Shown in pieces: positions 43,425 through 55,509 of a stretch of 64,000 nt of DNA. The DNA is from Dactylorhiza incarnata (Eukaryota > Streptophyta > Magnoliopsida > Asparagales > Orchidaceae), in the NCBI GenBank assembly GCA_033032865.1, contig JAWHQI010000099.1, forward strand, positions 381,001-445,000, read 5' to 3'. Position numbers and translations under genes: made by a program. Below the pieces are notes generated by a model that was not told where the DNA came from, ran no database searches, and was given only the letters and a program-made list of their open reading frames with translations. How positions within the stretch are numbered: position 1 is the stretch's first letter; each line of letters opens with the position of its first letter.

Positions 43425-46400
43425 TTAATTGAACAGGTGAGGATGAGACTCTCGCATAGCTGATTCCAGCTCCCATGTTGCGCTCTCGACGTCATGATTC
43501 CGCCAAAGAACTTTTACCATAGGAAAAGATTTTCCTCCGCAACACCCGCTCTTGGGTTTCCAAAATGCGAACAGGCTCCTCAACATAAGACAAATTGGGA
43601 TGAATCTGAGGCACTGAATCGAGGACTTGACGATTGATGCGGACACACTTCCTTAACTGACTCACATGAAACACATCATGGACGCCAGGGAAGGTAGCAG
43701 GTAACTCCAATCTATAAGCAAACACCCTGATGCGCTCAACAACCTAAAATGACCCAACATATCTGGGATTCAACTTGTGGTTCTTCCCAAATCTTTTAAC
43801 GCCCGGCATCGGAGAAACTTTCAAGAACACCAATCCCCCAACAAAATCCTAACATATAGATGCAGTATTTCATAATCGAGAGTTTAATTTATGAAGAAAC
43901 AAGGAGGATGCACATAGCTGCTAGTATAAGGCCAAGAAGTTCACCAAACTCCCCACTAAATCAATGATTGTTAGCATGAGTCAAAAATAATATCAAACTC
44001 CCCTCTTAATCCATAGCAGCTAATCAATAAGCCAAGAAAATTAGATTCACCAAACCTCCCCTCATCATAAACCATGGCAGCTACTAAGCAAATCACGAGA
44101 CTAGCATCCTAAAACGGCTTATAAAAACATCATCCTAACACCCATGAGAAAGATCGTAGCAGCTCCCCATATAGAGATTTAAACTCCCAACTGATTAAGC
44201 ATAGCAGCCCCATAATTAAAATCCTGATTAGATTAAGTATATGTAGCAGCCCCCAAATTAATCCAGAATTCTATAAGACAGCCCCGAAATAAATCCCAAC
44301 AGGAATGATATATATATCAGCTCCTAACTGGAATTATACAAACCAGCCCCTAAATGAAATTTCATAAAACAGTCAGCAGCCTTAAACCAAAACTGAAGCA
44401 TACACCAGCTCTCAAGTAATGAATCCCTAATACCAAAACTGGACGAAAAAACCGAGCAGCACCAACACTCAATCCCCCTAAAAAGAACAAAAGAAACATT
44501 TCTAAAGATGCAACCTGGAGGATAAATCAGCAGCCACCAGTCCAATTTCCCAAGACAAACAGAGGAAATCCCAAATTATGAGATTCCTGGAAGAATAACC
44601 AACAGCCACCAGCCCAAAATAATGAGATTTCTAATGAGTGCAAACCTTGGAGCAAAAACTCAAACAACAAGCAATGAATAATGAGATTGCCAATAACAAC
44701 ACTTTCCTGATAACTGTTATTGTAGGCAAATTTCATCAATCCAAGACGCTTATCCCGAGTTCCACCATGATCCAGAGTATAACACTTAATCATATCCTCC
44801 ACGATCTGATTCACTCTCTCCGTCTGACCATTTGTCTGCGGTTGGTAAGCGGTTGAATACCGGAGGTCGGTGCCCAAAGCTCCTTGCAAGCTCTGCCAGG
44901 ATTGCGACAAAAAAAACAATTCCTGGGGTTTCGATCTAACTCAAGACTTAAAGGCATAATTTACTTATCCATTTACGATAGATCACAAAAAAAAATTGTG
45001 TCTCCGGGAAGACCTCATCAAATCGATAACAAAACTAATACCGGCAAACAATATGTTTAAAATCTCTATACATCCTAGTAAAATCCGGGTGGTAACGAAT
45101 GTCAATGCCAGAATTCGCAATATATTTTATTCATTTTCTCTGGCGCAGAATCAACTCCTTCTGAGCGAAGATATGCTTCAATTCTTATGGTCCGTAAACC
45201 TTACACAACACGTCATACAAAAATAATCTTCGAGGTTCAATGCTTAGATTACTGGGGTAAATTCCAAATCACGCGCATGATAATTCTCTTCATGAATCTT
45301 CGATTGCCTCAAACCATATGCGATCACTTTTTTTTTGAGACATACCTAGGCTCAACATACACCTCATCTACATAAACAGTACACCACTCCTTCGGTAGGT
45401 ATGATCCAACACTGGAGCAGTGCTCAATCTTCTCTTCAATTCCTGAAAGGCTCCTTCGCACTAGTCACCCCTAACAAAAGTTAAGTTTTCCTACATAAAC
45501 GTAACCAAAGACGCAAATAATCACAGGAATCATTACACAAGCCTTCTATATCATCCTGCCAACCCTACAAAGTTCCCTATTCTCTCGGATGTTGTAAATC
45601 TCTTCCCAATCAATCACTTAACGATCTATACTGGGTCCGTCGAAAACTCATCCTCATTAATAACATGACCCAAATAGGTAACTAAAGACATCCAAAACTT
45701 GTACTTGCTCATCTTGGCAAACGAACTTGCGCTCTCACAACGTAGACCGCACCCAATCACAAATGCTTAGCACGATCCTCTGCACTCTTAGAGTGTATCA
45801 ACACCACTTCTAAGGACGGCCACAAGATGGTCTGAAAATTCTGTTAACATTCTATTCATCGAATTCATGAAGGCAGTGGAGACATTAGCTAAATCGAAGG
45901 TCGCCACTAAGATCTCAAAGTAAAGCCCATAACGGGAACGAACAGGTAGTCCATGGAACATTCGACTCACGGATCCTTTACAGACAAAAGTCTATACGGA
46001 GGCCGATCTCCGAGAACACGGATCCATCTCGCAATTGATTAAGCAAATCATCTATTAGAGGCGATGAACATTTATCTCGAGAGTCACCTCATTCAACTAT
46101 GCTCAATTTGCTCATAATCTTCTAGAAACATTCCCCTAGCTCACGCAGGGCCATGCGGCAAGGTGCCCTCACAAAAAGACAAGTATCTGGCTCAAGACCT
46201 TCAAATAAACTCCGCCTTTTTCTCAAGGGGAAGACCGAGAAGACTAGTCGGAGAAACATTTGAAGTTCTCACACAACAGAAAATGCGGCACAACGAGAGC
46301 ATTTTTCTAGAATAGAAACAGAGACGAGAAAAGACTCGCTGCCATACTCTAAGGATTGACGAGCACGAACCGCTGAAATAACCGGAGAATCTTGATATGA

Positions 46401-47540
46401 GAATCCAACACTCAAGGGTTGGTCAATATCCAACGAGAAGTCCAGGCGCTTATCCTCTCACCGGTCTACAACGCCAAACTAGATCTCCAATCCATGCCCA
46501 AGAAATCATACTAACATCTTCTAAATCTGGCACTTTCAATCGACATACTATAGAAATCAAACCCAAGGAATGGTTCAACACCACCGAGTCACCCGAGGGA
46601 AAACTTAGCACGAAACAAATCACTAACTCGATCGGGAGTCAAGAAATGACCATTACAAAGATCCTAGCCACGAACAAGTGGATAACACCAAAATCAAAAG
46701 AACGCGTGCTCATCGGTTAATTATCTTAACTTCCCTAAAAATTGCATGCATAGCCAGCTGAACAGAAATCGAGATAGCGAGGAACTATTAACTGAATCAG
46801 AATCTAACCTAAGATCACCAGGGTTGAAGACTGAGCTTCTCCCTCGCTCACCACGATCAGTTTATCCTTCCCTTCATCCGACACCGGATCTCATCGAGCC
46901 CCTCTTTATTACTTGCAGTGCAAACCAAATCACTTTTAGGTGCGTCTTGAATTATGATTACCCGTTGCTGCTTCTGTGCTCCTAGTTTCTTGAAACATTT
47001 TCCGAGGGAATGTCCTGACCAGCCACAAAAACTACACACTTCCTCCCGTCCTTTCTTTGGGGTGGGGCCAGATGCCCATAGGCTTCCACCATCCCCAACC
47101 TTCCTTTTTTTCCCAGCAATGAGGACATACCGCGATCTTTGGCATTTCCAATAGCCTCAAACTTAAAGGCAGCTTCAACTGCTTTCACATCAGTCTCAGA
47201 TTGGTAGGCGTTACCAAACTGCTGGATGTTACCTTGAAGATCACCCAAGAAATTTCTAACCTTGCACTCCTCAGCAGTCATCAACTCTTGAGCGAATCTA
47301 TTCGATTTACCGATCTCACTATGGTACCCAACCAACACAGGAAACTGCACACCAGGATGCTACCTCAAGGTGGCAGTAAGCAATGCCTGCAACTGTGTTT
47401 GCATTACCAACACCTATCTTGACATTGTTTCAATGCTCTGACGCAGTTCATCTAGCATCGCTTCGATACGAGAATCCGAAGACTCACCCTCCTACTGGGA
47501 AATTGCCCCCATTGCAAAACGCTTCGGGGTCATCCTCTAT
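43425..47540 (-). pseudogene. Tekay-like gag-pol, heavily degenerate
   Basis: Recognisable pieces in minus order: gag with a CCHC knuckle, CSFCGWSGHSLGKC (about 46990-47030); RT near 45800-45960 (VSTAFMNSMNRML); integrase core near 44720-44915 (STAYQPQTNGQTERV); integrase C-terminus at 43740-43850 (FLKVSPMPGVKRFGK); chromodomain-like end at 43425-43725 (HDVFHVSQLRK ... VKVLWRNHDVESATWE). Many stops and frameshifts separate them. Between integrase core and C-terminus about 800 bases (43860-44660) replace the expected short stretch; this insert is rich in GCAGCCCCNAAWT-like repeats. No activity is possible. Confidence 0.82.
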
Positions 47541-48331
47541 AAATACAAACAGCGACTCATCAAGACCTAGCTTAAGACACCTAAGCTAGCAAACTCGACC
47601 GCGTCGCTCTCCTACGAGACATGTCTACAAGATAGATGGACATCCAATCAGAAATAGGCTTAAGACGCTTAAGCCAAACAGACTCGAAAATATCCCGGAT
47701 CAATTCGAAACAGGAAAGAAACAACCTGCTATTGTTGTTAACTTGTTTTGGAATTTCATGAAATGATGCAATGATTAAACTTAGGATGATGCACCACCAT
47801 CCTATTGACTCTTGTGCTATGACATGAGTGCATGAACATTTAAATTCCTTTTCAAATCATGTGTGTACATATGTCATCTGGTATGTCTTTAACTTGGCAC
47901 GCGTGCTTATACGATGATATGAATGTATGCAGTGTTATGCATTCTAGAAAGAGGCCTTAATGCATGTTATGAGCAGCGTACACATGTAATGTTATGCATC
48001 CCATACTACATAACCTTACATGTAACGAAAAAAGAAAACGTGCTAATGGGCATCCATGTAATGGTGGTTATGCATCACATACTACATAACCGTCACATGT
48101 TGCCACCTATGGTGGATCCATATACAAACACATATTATGCATCTCATACTACATAATAAACCTTGTATACTTCTTATCATGCTATGAGTGTAGTGACTAT
48201 GCTTCGGTCAAGACATACTGATGACATATCGATGTGTGTATATAATGAAATGATCTTATGAGGTTCTGCTAAGGATAGCGGTCGTTTGGCTCACACGCCA
48301 AACCACCCAACTACCTTTTTCACAGAACCTT
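47541..48331 (-). other. Tekay-like leader
   Basis: Non-coding leader between gag and primer site. It has three copies of TTATGCATCNCATACTACATAA (47985-48155). No gene supported. Confidence 0.6.
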
Positions 48332-48343
48332 CCTCTGATACCA
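48332..48343 (-). other. Primer-binding site, initiator tRNA-Met
   Basis: The plus strand reads CCTCTGATACCA, matching the initiator tRNA-Met 3' end over 11 bases, two bases from the LTR at 48346. Confidence 0.87.
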
Positions 48344-50262
48344 ACTGTCACAACCCGTATTTTCCCAACATTTAAAATGCTATCAGAGTAGGGAAAGCTA
48401 CGCATTGTGATGTCACGTCACGTAGGGGACGCCTACTGACGTTAAGGCAATTCATCCTTCTTCGCAGTTCAAGCAAATATTATTATTAACTCAAAGAGAT
48501 TCAAATATAATTTATGCAAAAAAAATTTAACAAGCCGCGTCCCTCGGCTAGGTGGATCAACTTGTCCACGCTTTTAAAATATAGTTTTACGCAGTGGAAA
48601 AATACTTGATTTAATTACTTAGTGGCCTAAGTGAACATGAAGACCTAGTGAGGTGCACCATGCAAGATCGAATGTGTGGATTTACTATATATAAAAGTAG
48701 ATTTATCACGCGCAAAAAGTAGTGAGATTACTATTTCAAAACATGATATGCAATGCTACAATTACCTTAGCATATCTAAGCAAGGGGCTATAAAGTCAAC
48801 CCGCATCTAATCATTTCAGAACAAGTGTTCAAATTAAACAACAAGTAACAGCAGCAGTGAAATAAAAATCTAACCAAACGGCACCACGGGCGTCAACACC
48901 TGACACGAACCCATGGGCCGACAAGTCCACGGAAGACTCTACCTCAAGAGAGTCAGAAGACGGCAACTAAAGCAGCTCCGCACTAACACCTGCTACTGTC
49001 CAGAACCTGAGGCATTCAAAGAAAGAACACCTCAGAAGCAAGTACAAGTGGTGCAAAAACAAGAAAGTAAGCAAACCTCCGCGAGACCAGAGGGAAACAG
49101 AAGCTGCAAGGATTAGTGATGACAACACTAGCCATAAATAATCATCAAGAAAAAAAAGAAACATGATGATCAACAAGAAAAAGAAACAGCAGAAGTAATT
49201 AATATTCAGCAGAAAAAACACCCACCAAACGAAGGTGTGAAAACAAGCAAGGTCAGAACTCGCCATCAACAAAGAATCATCAACATTCACATTACTATTT
49301 ATGTTACTCTTGTTCAGAATTATAGAGACTGATCAGCTCATCAGAAAAAGAGAAGTCGTGTAGGGATAATTCCATCACACAACGTCACGACCCTCAGAGC
49401 ACCGTATCGGTGGTACCGCCAACATCGTGTACGACCTCCAACAGAATTCATTAATTTAAAAGAGCATCGCACCGGTGGCACCGCCAACATCGTGTACGAC
49501 CTCCAACAGATTTCATATTTTCATGCAATTTCAAGGGAATAGGGGCGAGGCCCATCAGAACATTAGGCAACATTTTTGGTTAACGAGGTGAGCAAAATTA
49601 TATTGAGTAAAATGGAGCAAAAGTGAGGCAGATGATAAAATTCAGCATAAAATCAATTACTGGAAGCAAAGGCGAGAACAAAAATAAAGGGGTTTTAGCA
49701 AAGAGAAGGAGCAAGATCACCACTTGTCTTCAAATCACCGGAATCGTTCTCCGAACAACTTCTCGTCGTAGATCGGCCCAAAAGGAGGCACGACGAGGCG
49801 AGATCTACAGAAAAAATGGCCAAAACGAAGGTTAGGGCCGAAAACCCTAACGAAAAAGTTTCACGAAACTGAAGGAAATTACCACGAGGACGAAGCTCTC
49901 GTCGAGAGCTTTTCGAATCTATGCTCGGCTCGCGATTCCGACCACCGTCATATTGAGGAAGAAGAAGAGGCTGAGTTCGTTTTATTTTAGGCAACATATC
50001 ATATTTTAATAATAATAACATTATTATTATCATTATTATTATTAATAATAGCATGGCTAAAGTCGAACGGGAGAGATTTGACGAACGGCAGATTTATCGA
50101 ACAAATAAAGGAGGGGGATCGACGAATGCAAATATATATATACAGTTGATATATATAATAATAATAAGATGGCTCGACGAATGAAATTTTGAAGGCTGGG
50201 AAGGTGGTCGAGGAATGCTGAAAGCTTAACAGGAGCGGTCAACGAATTCATTGCTATATGTG

Positions 50263-50301
<39 letters not shown>

Positions 50302-50394
50302 GATCAACGAATGTAAGGGGGCGGTTCAACGAATGTAAGGGGGCGGTCAACGAATGTAAGGGGGGTGGTCGAAGAATCTGCATGAATGTTTATA

Positions 50395-52810
50395 TCTATA
50401 CTATATAAAAAGAAGTATCAATGGCTTTTAAAAGCCATGAATTAAAATACCAATGGAGAAATCCTAGCCATTCATTCATCACTCCTCCTACGATTTACGC
50501 TCAATATTAAATAGCCAAACTCACGGAATTCTAATTCCACGAAGCCCTAACTTCCTTCGCAGCCTTCTCCTCCCCGACCTCTCCAAAGAATCGGCTCTTC
50601 CTCACGCGGCAGTTCCACGCCGATCATCCCAGGCGACCTCTCGCTCCAACGAAACCCCTCCTCTTTAAGCAAGCATCTAAACCGCGCCTCCTCCCTACAC
50701 CACTCAGGCTTCCGACATCGCCGACGACCTCCCTCCGCACACCGTTCCTCGCAAAACAGAGGTCATCTCCGACGACCTCCCTCCGGCCACCGTACCTCGC
50801 AAAACAGAGGTATTCCTTCTCCTCCATATTATTCGTTTAACTTTACTTCCTTTCCATTCTCCCGCGGCACATATGACCTAATCGACACCGATCTACTCTC
50901 CTCCGGCGAGTCACCGTCGTCTGCTTTGAGTCACCGTCCTCTGCTTTCGACAACCATGATGAGCCTCAATTATTGGGTTCATTTTCCTTGCTTAATAATC
51001 GATTGTTTAATTTAATCTACATCAAGATTTACTTCATTTTATCTGTGCAACTGAAATCATCATGATTTTGAGAAGATTTGTGTAAGTTTGAATCAACATT
51101 TGGGTCTGATTATCGAACAGAACGATGGATTATCAAATCTCAACCATCAAATGGGCTTTAAAAAGTTTTCCTCACATTAGTCTTCTACAAAAGGTGCTCA
51201 TTATTATGCTGGGAGCACTTGAAAACGCCTGGAGATAGTTTCAATCCTGTTTGGGTGTCTGCGTGAATACAAATGTGAGAATTTCTCATAATATCATCTG
51301 TAATATTCAAATAAAATCTGTTTACAGAGTTCTGTTGATTCTATTTGATTGTTTGCTCTTTTACATGCTCCTGATGACATTTTTGTGAATTTGATTCAAA
51401 TATGATCGCATGCTGTATGTTTAGCATTTTTGTAAATGTATTATTCCAACTGGCAGGGTTGGCCACTTTATGTATATTTTATTATTGCATTTTCATTAGC
51501 ACATTTCAGTTTACGCGTTACCACTTTATGCTTTACCAGATCACAATTTCGTTGTTAACCTATACTTGAATTTCAATCTTTATAATGCAAATAATAGAAG
51601 CAAATTCCTGAAATGTGATACATGCTGCAGTACACTATAAATAGGGTAGTGATGATCTCAAATTTTACAGGTCCACATGATCAGTTCTGTCCATCTTCAT
51701 TAGCATCTTCATTAGCACATTTCAATTTAATTTTGTTTTCTTAATTTTGTCCACCTGAGGCTTTAAGCATATTTCATAATGGAACTTAATTTAATACTGT
51801 TGGTACTAGATGAATGATTGTAGAAGTTGGAGCATGCTTGGGTGGCAAAGATGTAAAGCAAGAAATAATGAAATAGATTTAACTTTTACTTGAATTAAGG
51901 TCTCATTCCTTCATGTTTTTGTTTGATTATATGTCTCTTAATAATCTTAACAGGAGTTTCTTCTGAGGAACTGAAAAGTCTACACTCATACATTCAATCT
52001 TCTTCGACCGAGGTACATTTCCTTTTAAATGCACGTAATCTAGGGGTGCTTTGAGGTATTAGTCAAGTAGTGGCTAAGCAAGGCATAATAGACTCTGTGA
52101 TGAATGTTTATAGGGTTGCTCCGTAGTATTGGCCGGTAGAGGGTCAAGCGGAGCAAATAGATCTTTATTTATATATTTGCAATGCTTTCATGTTTTATCT
52201 TTATTTATATACTTACTTGCCATGCTTTTTCATATGTTTAGTTTGTTGATTTTATGATAATTATGTTTGCATGAAATTATATGTTCTTGGTTATTTTCAG
52301 GTAGCATATATCTTGGCAAAGGTAAAATTTAAGCTATTATTTATTTTGAAATCTATTTTACTCCCATGTAGACAGTTAAATCTATTTTGTCACTATTGTG
52401 CACTTAATCAGTTCATATTTTTACTAATATTAATGTTAAAATGTCACCAACACGACAAAAGACGCTACCGACGACAAATCTCGCCCACCACGACAAATGT
52501 CTCCCACCACAAAAAATGTCTCGCCCACGATAAATGTCTTGCCCACGACAAATGTCGCCCCCACGATAAATGTCGCCCCCACGACAAATGTCGCCCACCA
52601 CGACAAATGTCTCCCACCGCGATAAATGTCGCCCCTACGACAAATGTCGCCCCCACGACAAATGTCGCCCCCACGACAAATGTCGCCCCAAGACAAATGT
52701 CGCCCCACGACAAATGTCGCCACCCACGACAAATGTCGCCCCCACGACGAATGTCGCCCCCACGACGAATGTCGCCTTGCATAGGGCCGGAGGCCCGTGC
52801 CTGTCACTCG
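50395..52810 (+). mobile_element. Helitron H1, non-autonomous
   Basis: Starts TCTATACTATATAAAAAG after A (50394) and ends with a GGGCCGGAGGCCC hairpin, a spacer and CTCG (52807-52810) before T. No Rep/helicase. 50520-50830 resembles a 5' exon region of unknown origin with GACGACCTCCCTCCG repeats; 52455-52770 is a minisatellite. Otherwise AT-rich with no supported gene. Confidence 0.75.
52455..52775. repeat. CACGACAAATGTCGCCC minisatellite
   Basis: About 17 copies of an 18-20 bp unit with core CGACAAATGTCG, an inverted repeat (CGACA/TGTCG). Open frames in it on both strands are repeat artefacts. Confidence 0.88.
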
Positions 52811-52812
52811 TA

Positions 52813-53264
52813 TCATATATAAAGAAATATCAAATCCCTGAATTTTAAAGCCGTTGAAATGATTACGGCCATCGAATCTGGCATGATATTTCATCAGCCG
52901 TCGGATCAAACCGCTCCCTCTCTCTCCACTTTTTCATAGGTCTCTTAAACCTACTAGGGGTAACCTAAAACTATGAACGTGTAGAGTACCCAACAATATG
53001 AAATTACAATTTTATCACTCAATTTATTAAAAAAAAGTGTCATATGACCCGTTTTTTAATCTCACAAAAATTACAAATGGTGGGAATTGAACTCAGGTTT
53101 TCACTATGTAAGCAAAGATGACAACCATCACATCATATGGTTTTGTTGAACAAAATTGAATTAAATTTTATATATACATATACAAATATAGATCGCCTCC
53201 GCCGAAAGTCGTCGCCCCTGCCGAATGTCGCCCCCGCCGAATGTCGCCGCCCTTGCCGAATGTC

Positions 53265-53296
<32 letters not shown>

Positions 53297-53380
53297 TCGA
53301 ATGTCATCGCCGCCCCTGCCGAATGTCGCCTCTGTCGAATGTCGCCGCCCGCACGGGGGGCCCCCGTGCCCTATCACTCG
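52813..53380 (+). mobile_element. Helitron H2, short non-autonomous
   Basis: Starts TCATATATAAAGAAATATC after A and ends GCACGGGGGGCCCCCGTGC, spacer, CTCG (53377-53380) before T. It lies two bases after H1. It carries seven copies of GCCGAATGTCGCC and a 30-C run (53266-53295). Confidence 0.7.
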
Positions 53381-53399
53381 TATATATATATATATATAC

Positions 53400-53755
53400 G
53401 CCTAAAAAAGCTTGAGCTGGTTCTCTCACAATACATATCGGAATTAGGCAAATAATATATGCATTTTATATGAAAAAATGAGATCTACAACTTTCATGTT
53501 GAACATTTGTTCAAAATTTGCATGGTTTGGCCGGAATCTGGCCCGGAAGGTTGCTGGCTCGAATTTTGAAATTTATTATTATTATATTCATTTCGAGTCA
53601 GCAATTTTTCGGGCCAGATTCCGGCCAAACCATGCAAATTTTGGAAAAATGTTCAACATGAAAGTTGTAGATCTCGTTCTTGCATACAAAATGCATATAT
53701 TATTTGCCTAATTCTGATATGTATTGTAGGAGAACCCGCTCAAGCTTTTTTAGGC
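53400..53755. mobile_element. Fold-back MITE, near-perfect hairpin
   Basis: Two arms of about 165 bp (GCCTAAAAAAGCTTGAGC at the left end and its complement at the right) flank a loop of about 25 bases around AATTTATTATTATTATATTC. The arms pair with few mismatches. No coding capacity. Target duplication not clear in the surrounding TA repeats. Confidence 0.75.
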
Positions 53756-53822
53756 TTAAAAAAGCTTGAGCTTATATATGTAATTCTGTGTGTATATATA
53801 TATATATAGCTACGTAATAAAA

Positions 53823-53854
<32 letters not shown>

Positions 53855-54432
53855 TTATCACCAAAAATTAAACTGACGCCGAATCCAATGAAAACTTTGC
53901 CTAAGGTGAATGGCGGCGCTACGAATCTAACGGAGAAGTCGGAATCAAAATCCGATGTGCGTTTTCGAGATATAAATGGCGGAAGTTACGACGAACTTTA
54001 AATATATATAAAACTTCTAAAATGCGTCAGGCCTCCAAAATGGCTCGGATCGCGACGAAACTTGACAGGCAAGTCTAAAATTAAATAACCTAATTTCCTA
54101 ACGTAAAATTTTTCAATTCCGGGTCGTCGCAAAATTTGGTCGACCTGACCCAAACGGACGCGAAAACGCGCAAACGGCGACGCGCCGCTAATTCGACGTT
54201 AAAAGTAACGCCCCGACGCTATTAACACGCCATCACTGAATTAAATAAATACCGGAAAAATCAGGGGCGTTACAAAGCCCGCTCAGAAAAGACTACTAAG
54301 GCGGGGAAGTGTCGACGTCGGCGGAGAGGGGTACTTTCAGGCCGGCGAAATGGCTAACAGGGGGCGGACTTCGGGGAACCTGGAAGATGAGCGGGAGGCT
54401 GATGCGGGAGGGAAAATGATTTTTTCCCGCTG

Positions 54433-54525
54433 AAGGAGAAGAATGGAAGGTGGGGCCCCCTTTCTAAAGCCTATTTATATATCGCACGGGTTCATTTTAC
54501 ATTATAGGTACCAAAAAAATTTCCC
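54433..54525 (-). repeat. MULE right TIR with TATA box
   Basis: Complement of the left TIR. Its minus-strand TATATAAATAGG faces the transposase gene. 54280-54432 is the MULE subterminal region, cut from the transposase gene by the Tekay element. Confidence 0.88.
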
Positions 54526-54654
54526 ATTTGTTGCCCCACAAATTCTTAAATCTCATCAAAACCATCAAGGATTTGGTAAGGCCCGATCCTTGGCTCCGTT
54601 TGATAAGCTTCGTGGCCTTTTGGGTTTTGGGTTATGAACCAACCTGCACATAAT

Positions 54655-55400
54655 ATCTCATCGCCAATTTAAAAAGAGCGATGTTAAACGCATGCCAGTT
54701 TTGGCTATATGCAGGCCACAGTTTTTAAAAAGCGCGATGTTAAACGCATGCCGATTTTAGTTATATGCAGGCCACAGTTTAAAAAAAAAAGATATCATTT
54801 TTCCTTTTAAAACTTCAGGAAAAATGATTCGAGTAGTTTAATACTTCTTGTATTATGTGTTTTTTCCTTCCATGCAACCGTGTCCCCAAGGAGTTTACTC
54901 GTTTGTCCGAATCCGATGTGTTTTTAAATTACAACTAGCCTAAATCTATTCATGGGTATTTGCTACGGCAATGACGACGACGGCGATGGAGACGATCGTG
55001 ACGTCGTCGGCGATGGCGGGGATGGCAGTCATGGCGGCGATGGCAACTATGGTTATACTTCGGGTAGTTACGTCGCTAGTGAGGGTTCTTTGAATAACCA
55101 CACCCCCATGGATGGGGTGCGGTTAGCGCTTGTAGGGATACTCCATCAATAGCTCTCCCAAATTTACTGACGAAACAGTGACATTCAACGTAAACTCGCA
55201 CGCATGATATTTTACTTACTTATTTTATGAATGTTATTTTGCTTGGTGATTTATTTAGGAAAATATTAATTTGATTTTTGAATATGGTATGTAAATATGA
55301 AATTTGGCCTGCATGAATACGTTTTTGGCCTGCATATATCCATGGCCTGCATATAGCCAAAACCGGCATGCATTTAACATTGCTCTTTAAAAATGATTAA
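54655..55400. mobile_element. Inverted-repeat DNA element, unclassified
   Basis: TTTAAAAAGAGCGATGTTAA...GCATGCC...TTTTGGCTATATGCAGGCCA (54668-54716, with a second copy to 54780) is inverted at about 55340-55395. The interior has a short GC-rich Asp/Gly frame (54952-55152) without support. Ends and target duplication are uncertain. Confidence 0.5.
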
Positions 55401-55509
55401 TCATAAGAGTGCTCAATTCACATGCACATCAATGTATGCATGAAACTATTCAACCAGATTAAAACATGTTAACTCCACGATATCAAAAGCCGACAAAAAG
55501 AATCAATTA

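Larger units (their letters stand above)
36538..54274 (-). mobile_element. Complete but decayed Tekay/Del-like Ty3/gypsy element
   Basis: Long direct repeats (36538-43158 and 48346-54274), flanked by the 5-bp duplication AAGCC (36533-36537; 54275-54279), enclose a 5.2-kb internal region with minus-strand gag-pol remains. The primer site lies beside the right LTR and the polypurine tract beside the left one, fixing minus orientation. Target is the 5' region of the MULE transposase gene. LTRs differ at several percent in shared parts and each took later insertions, so it is much older than the Tat element. Confidence 0.92.
48346..54274 (-). repeat. Tekay-like 5' LTR (with Helitrons and fold-back)
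   Basis: 5,929 bp. 48346-50394 and 53806-54274 match the left LTR. The middle contains Helitrons 50395-52810 and 52813-53380 and an inverted-repeat element 53400-53755, all absent from the other LTR and therefore later insertions. Confidence 0.88.
30402..54525. mobile_element. Mutator-like element with ULP1 gene (Kaonashi-type)
   Basis: Terminal inverted repeats of about 93 bp (30402-30494; 54433-54525) begin GGGAAA and include GGTACCTATAA and a TATA box. Between them are a plus-strand ULP1-like peptidase gene and a minus-strand FAR1/MULE transposase, converging on each other; removing the nested Tekay element leaves about 6.4 kb. Mutator-like elements that carry ULP1-like genes are known in plants (Kaonashi/KI-MULEs). 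I could not find a matching 9-bp target duplication (CCCCATGCA left, ATTTGTTGC right), so the exact ends or the duplications have decayed. Confidence 0.85.

Noticed and set aside
54952..55152. Asp/Gly-rich 66-codon frame
   Set aside because: Low complexity, short, inside an inverted-repeat element, no homology recognised.
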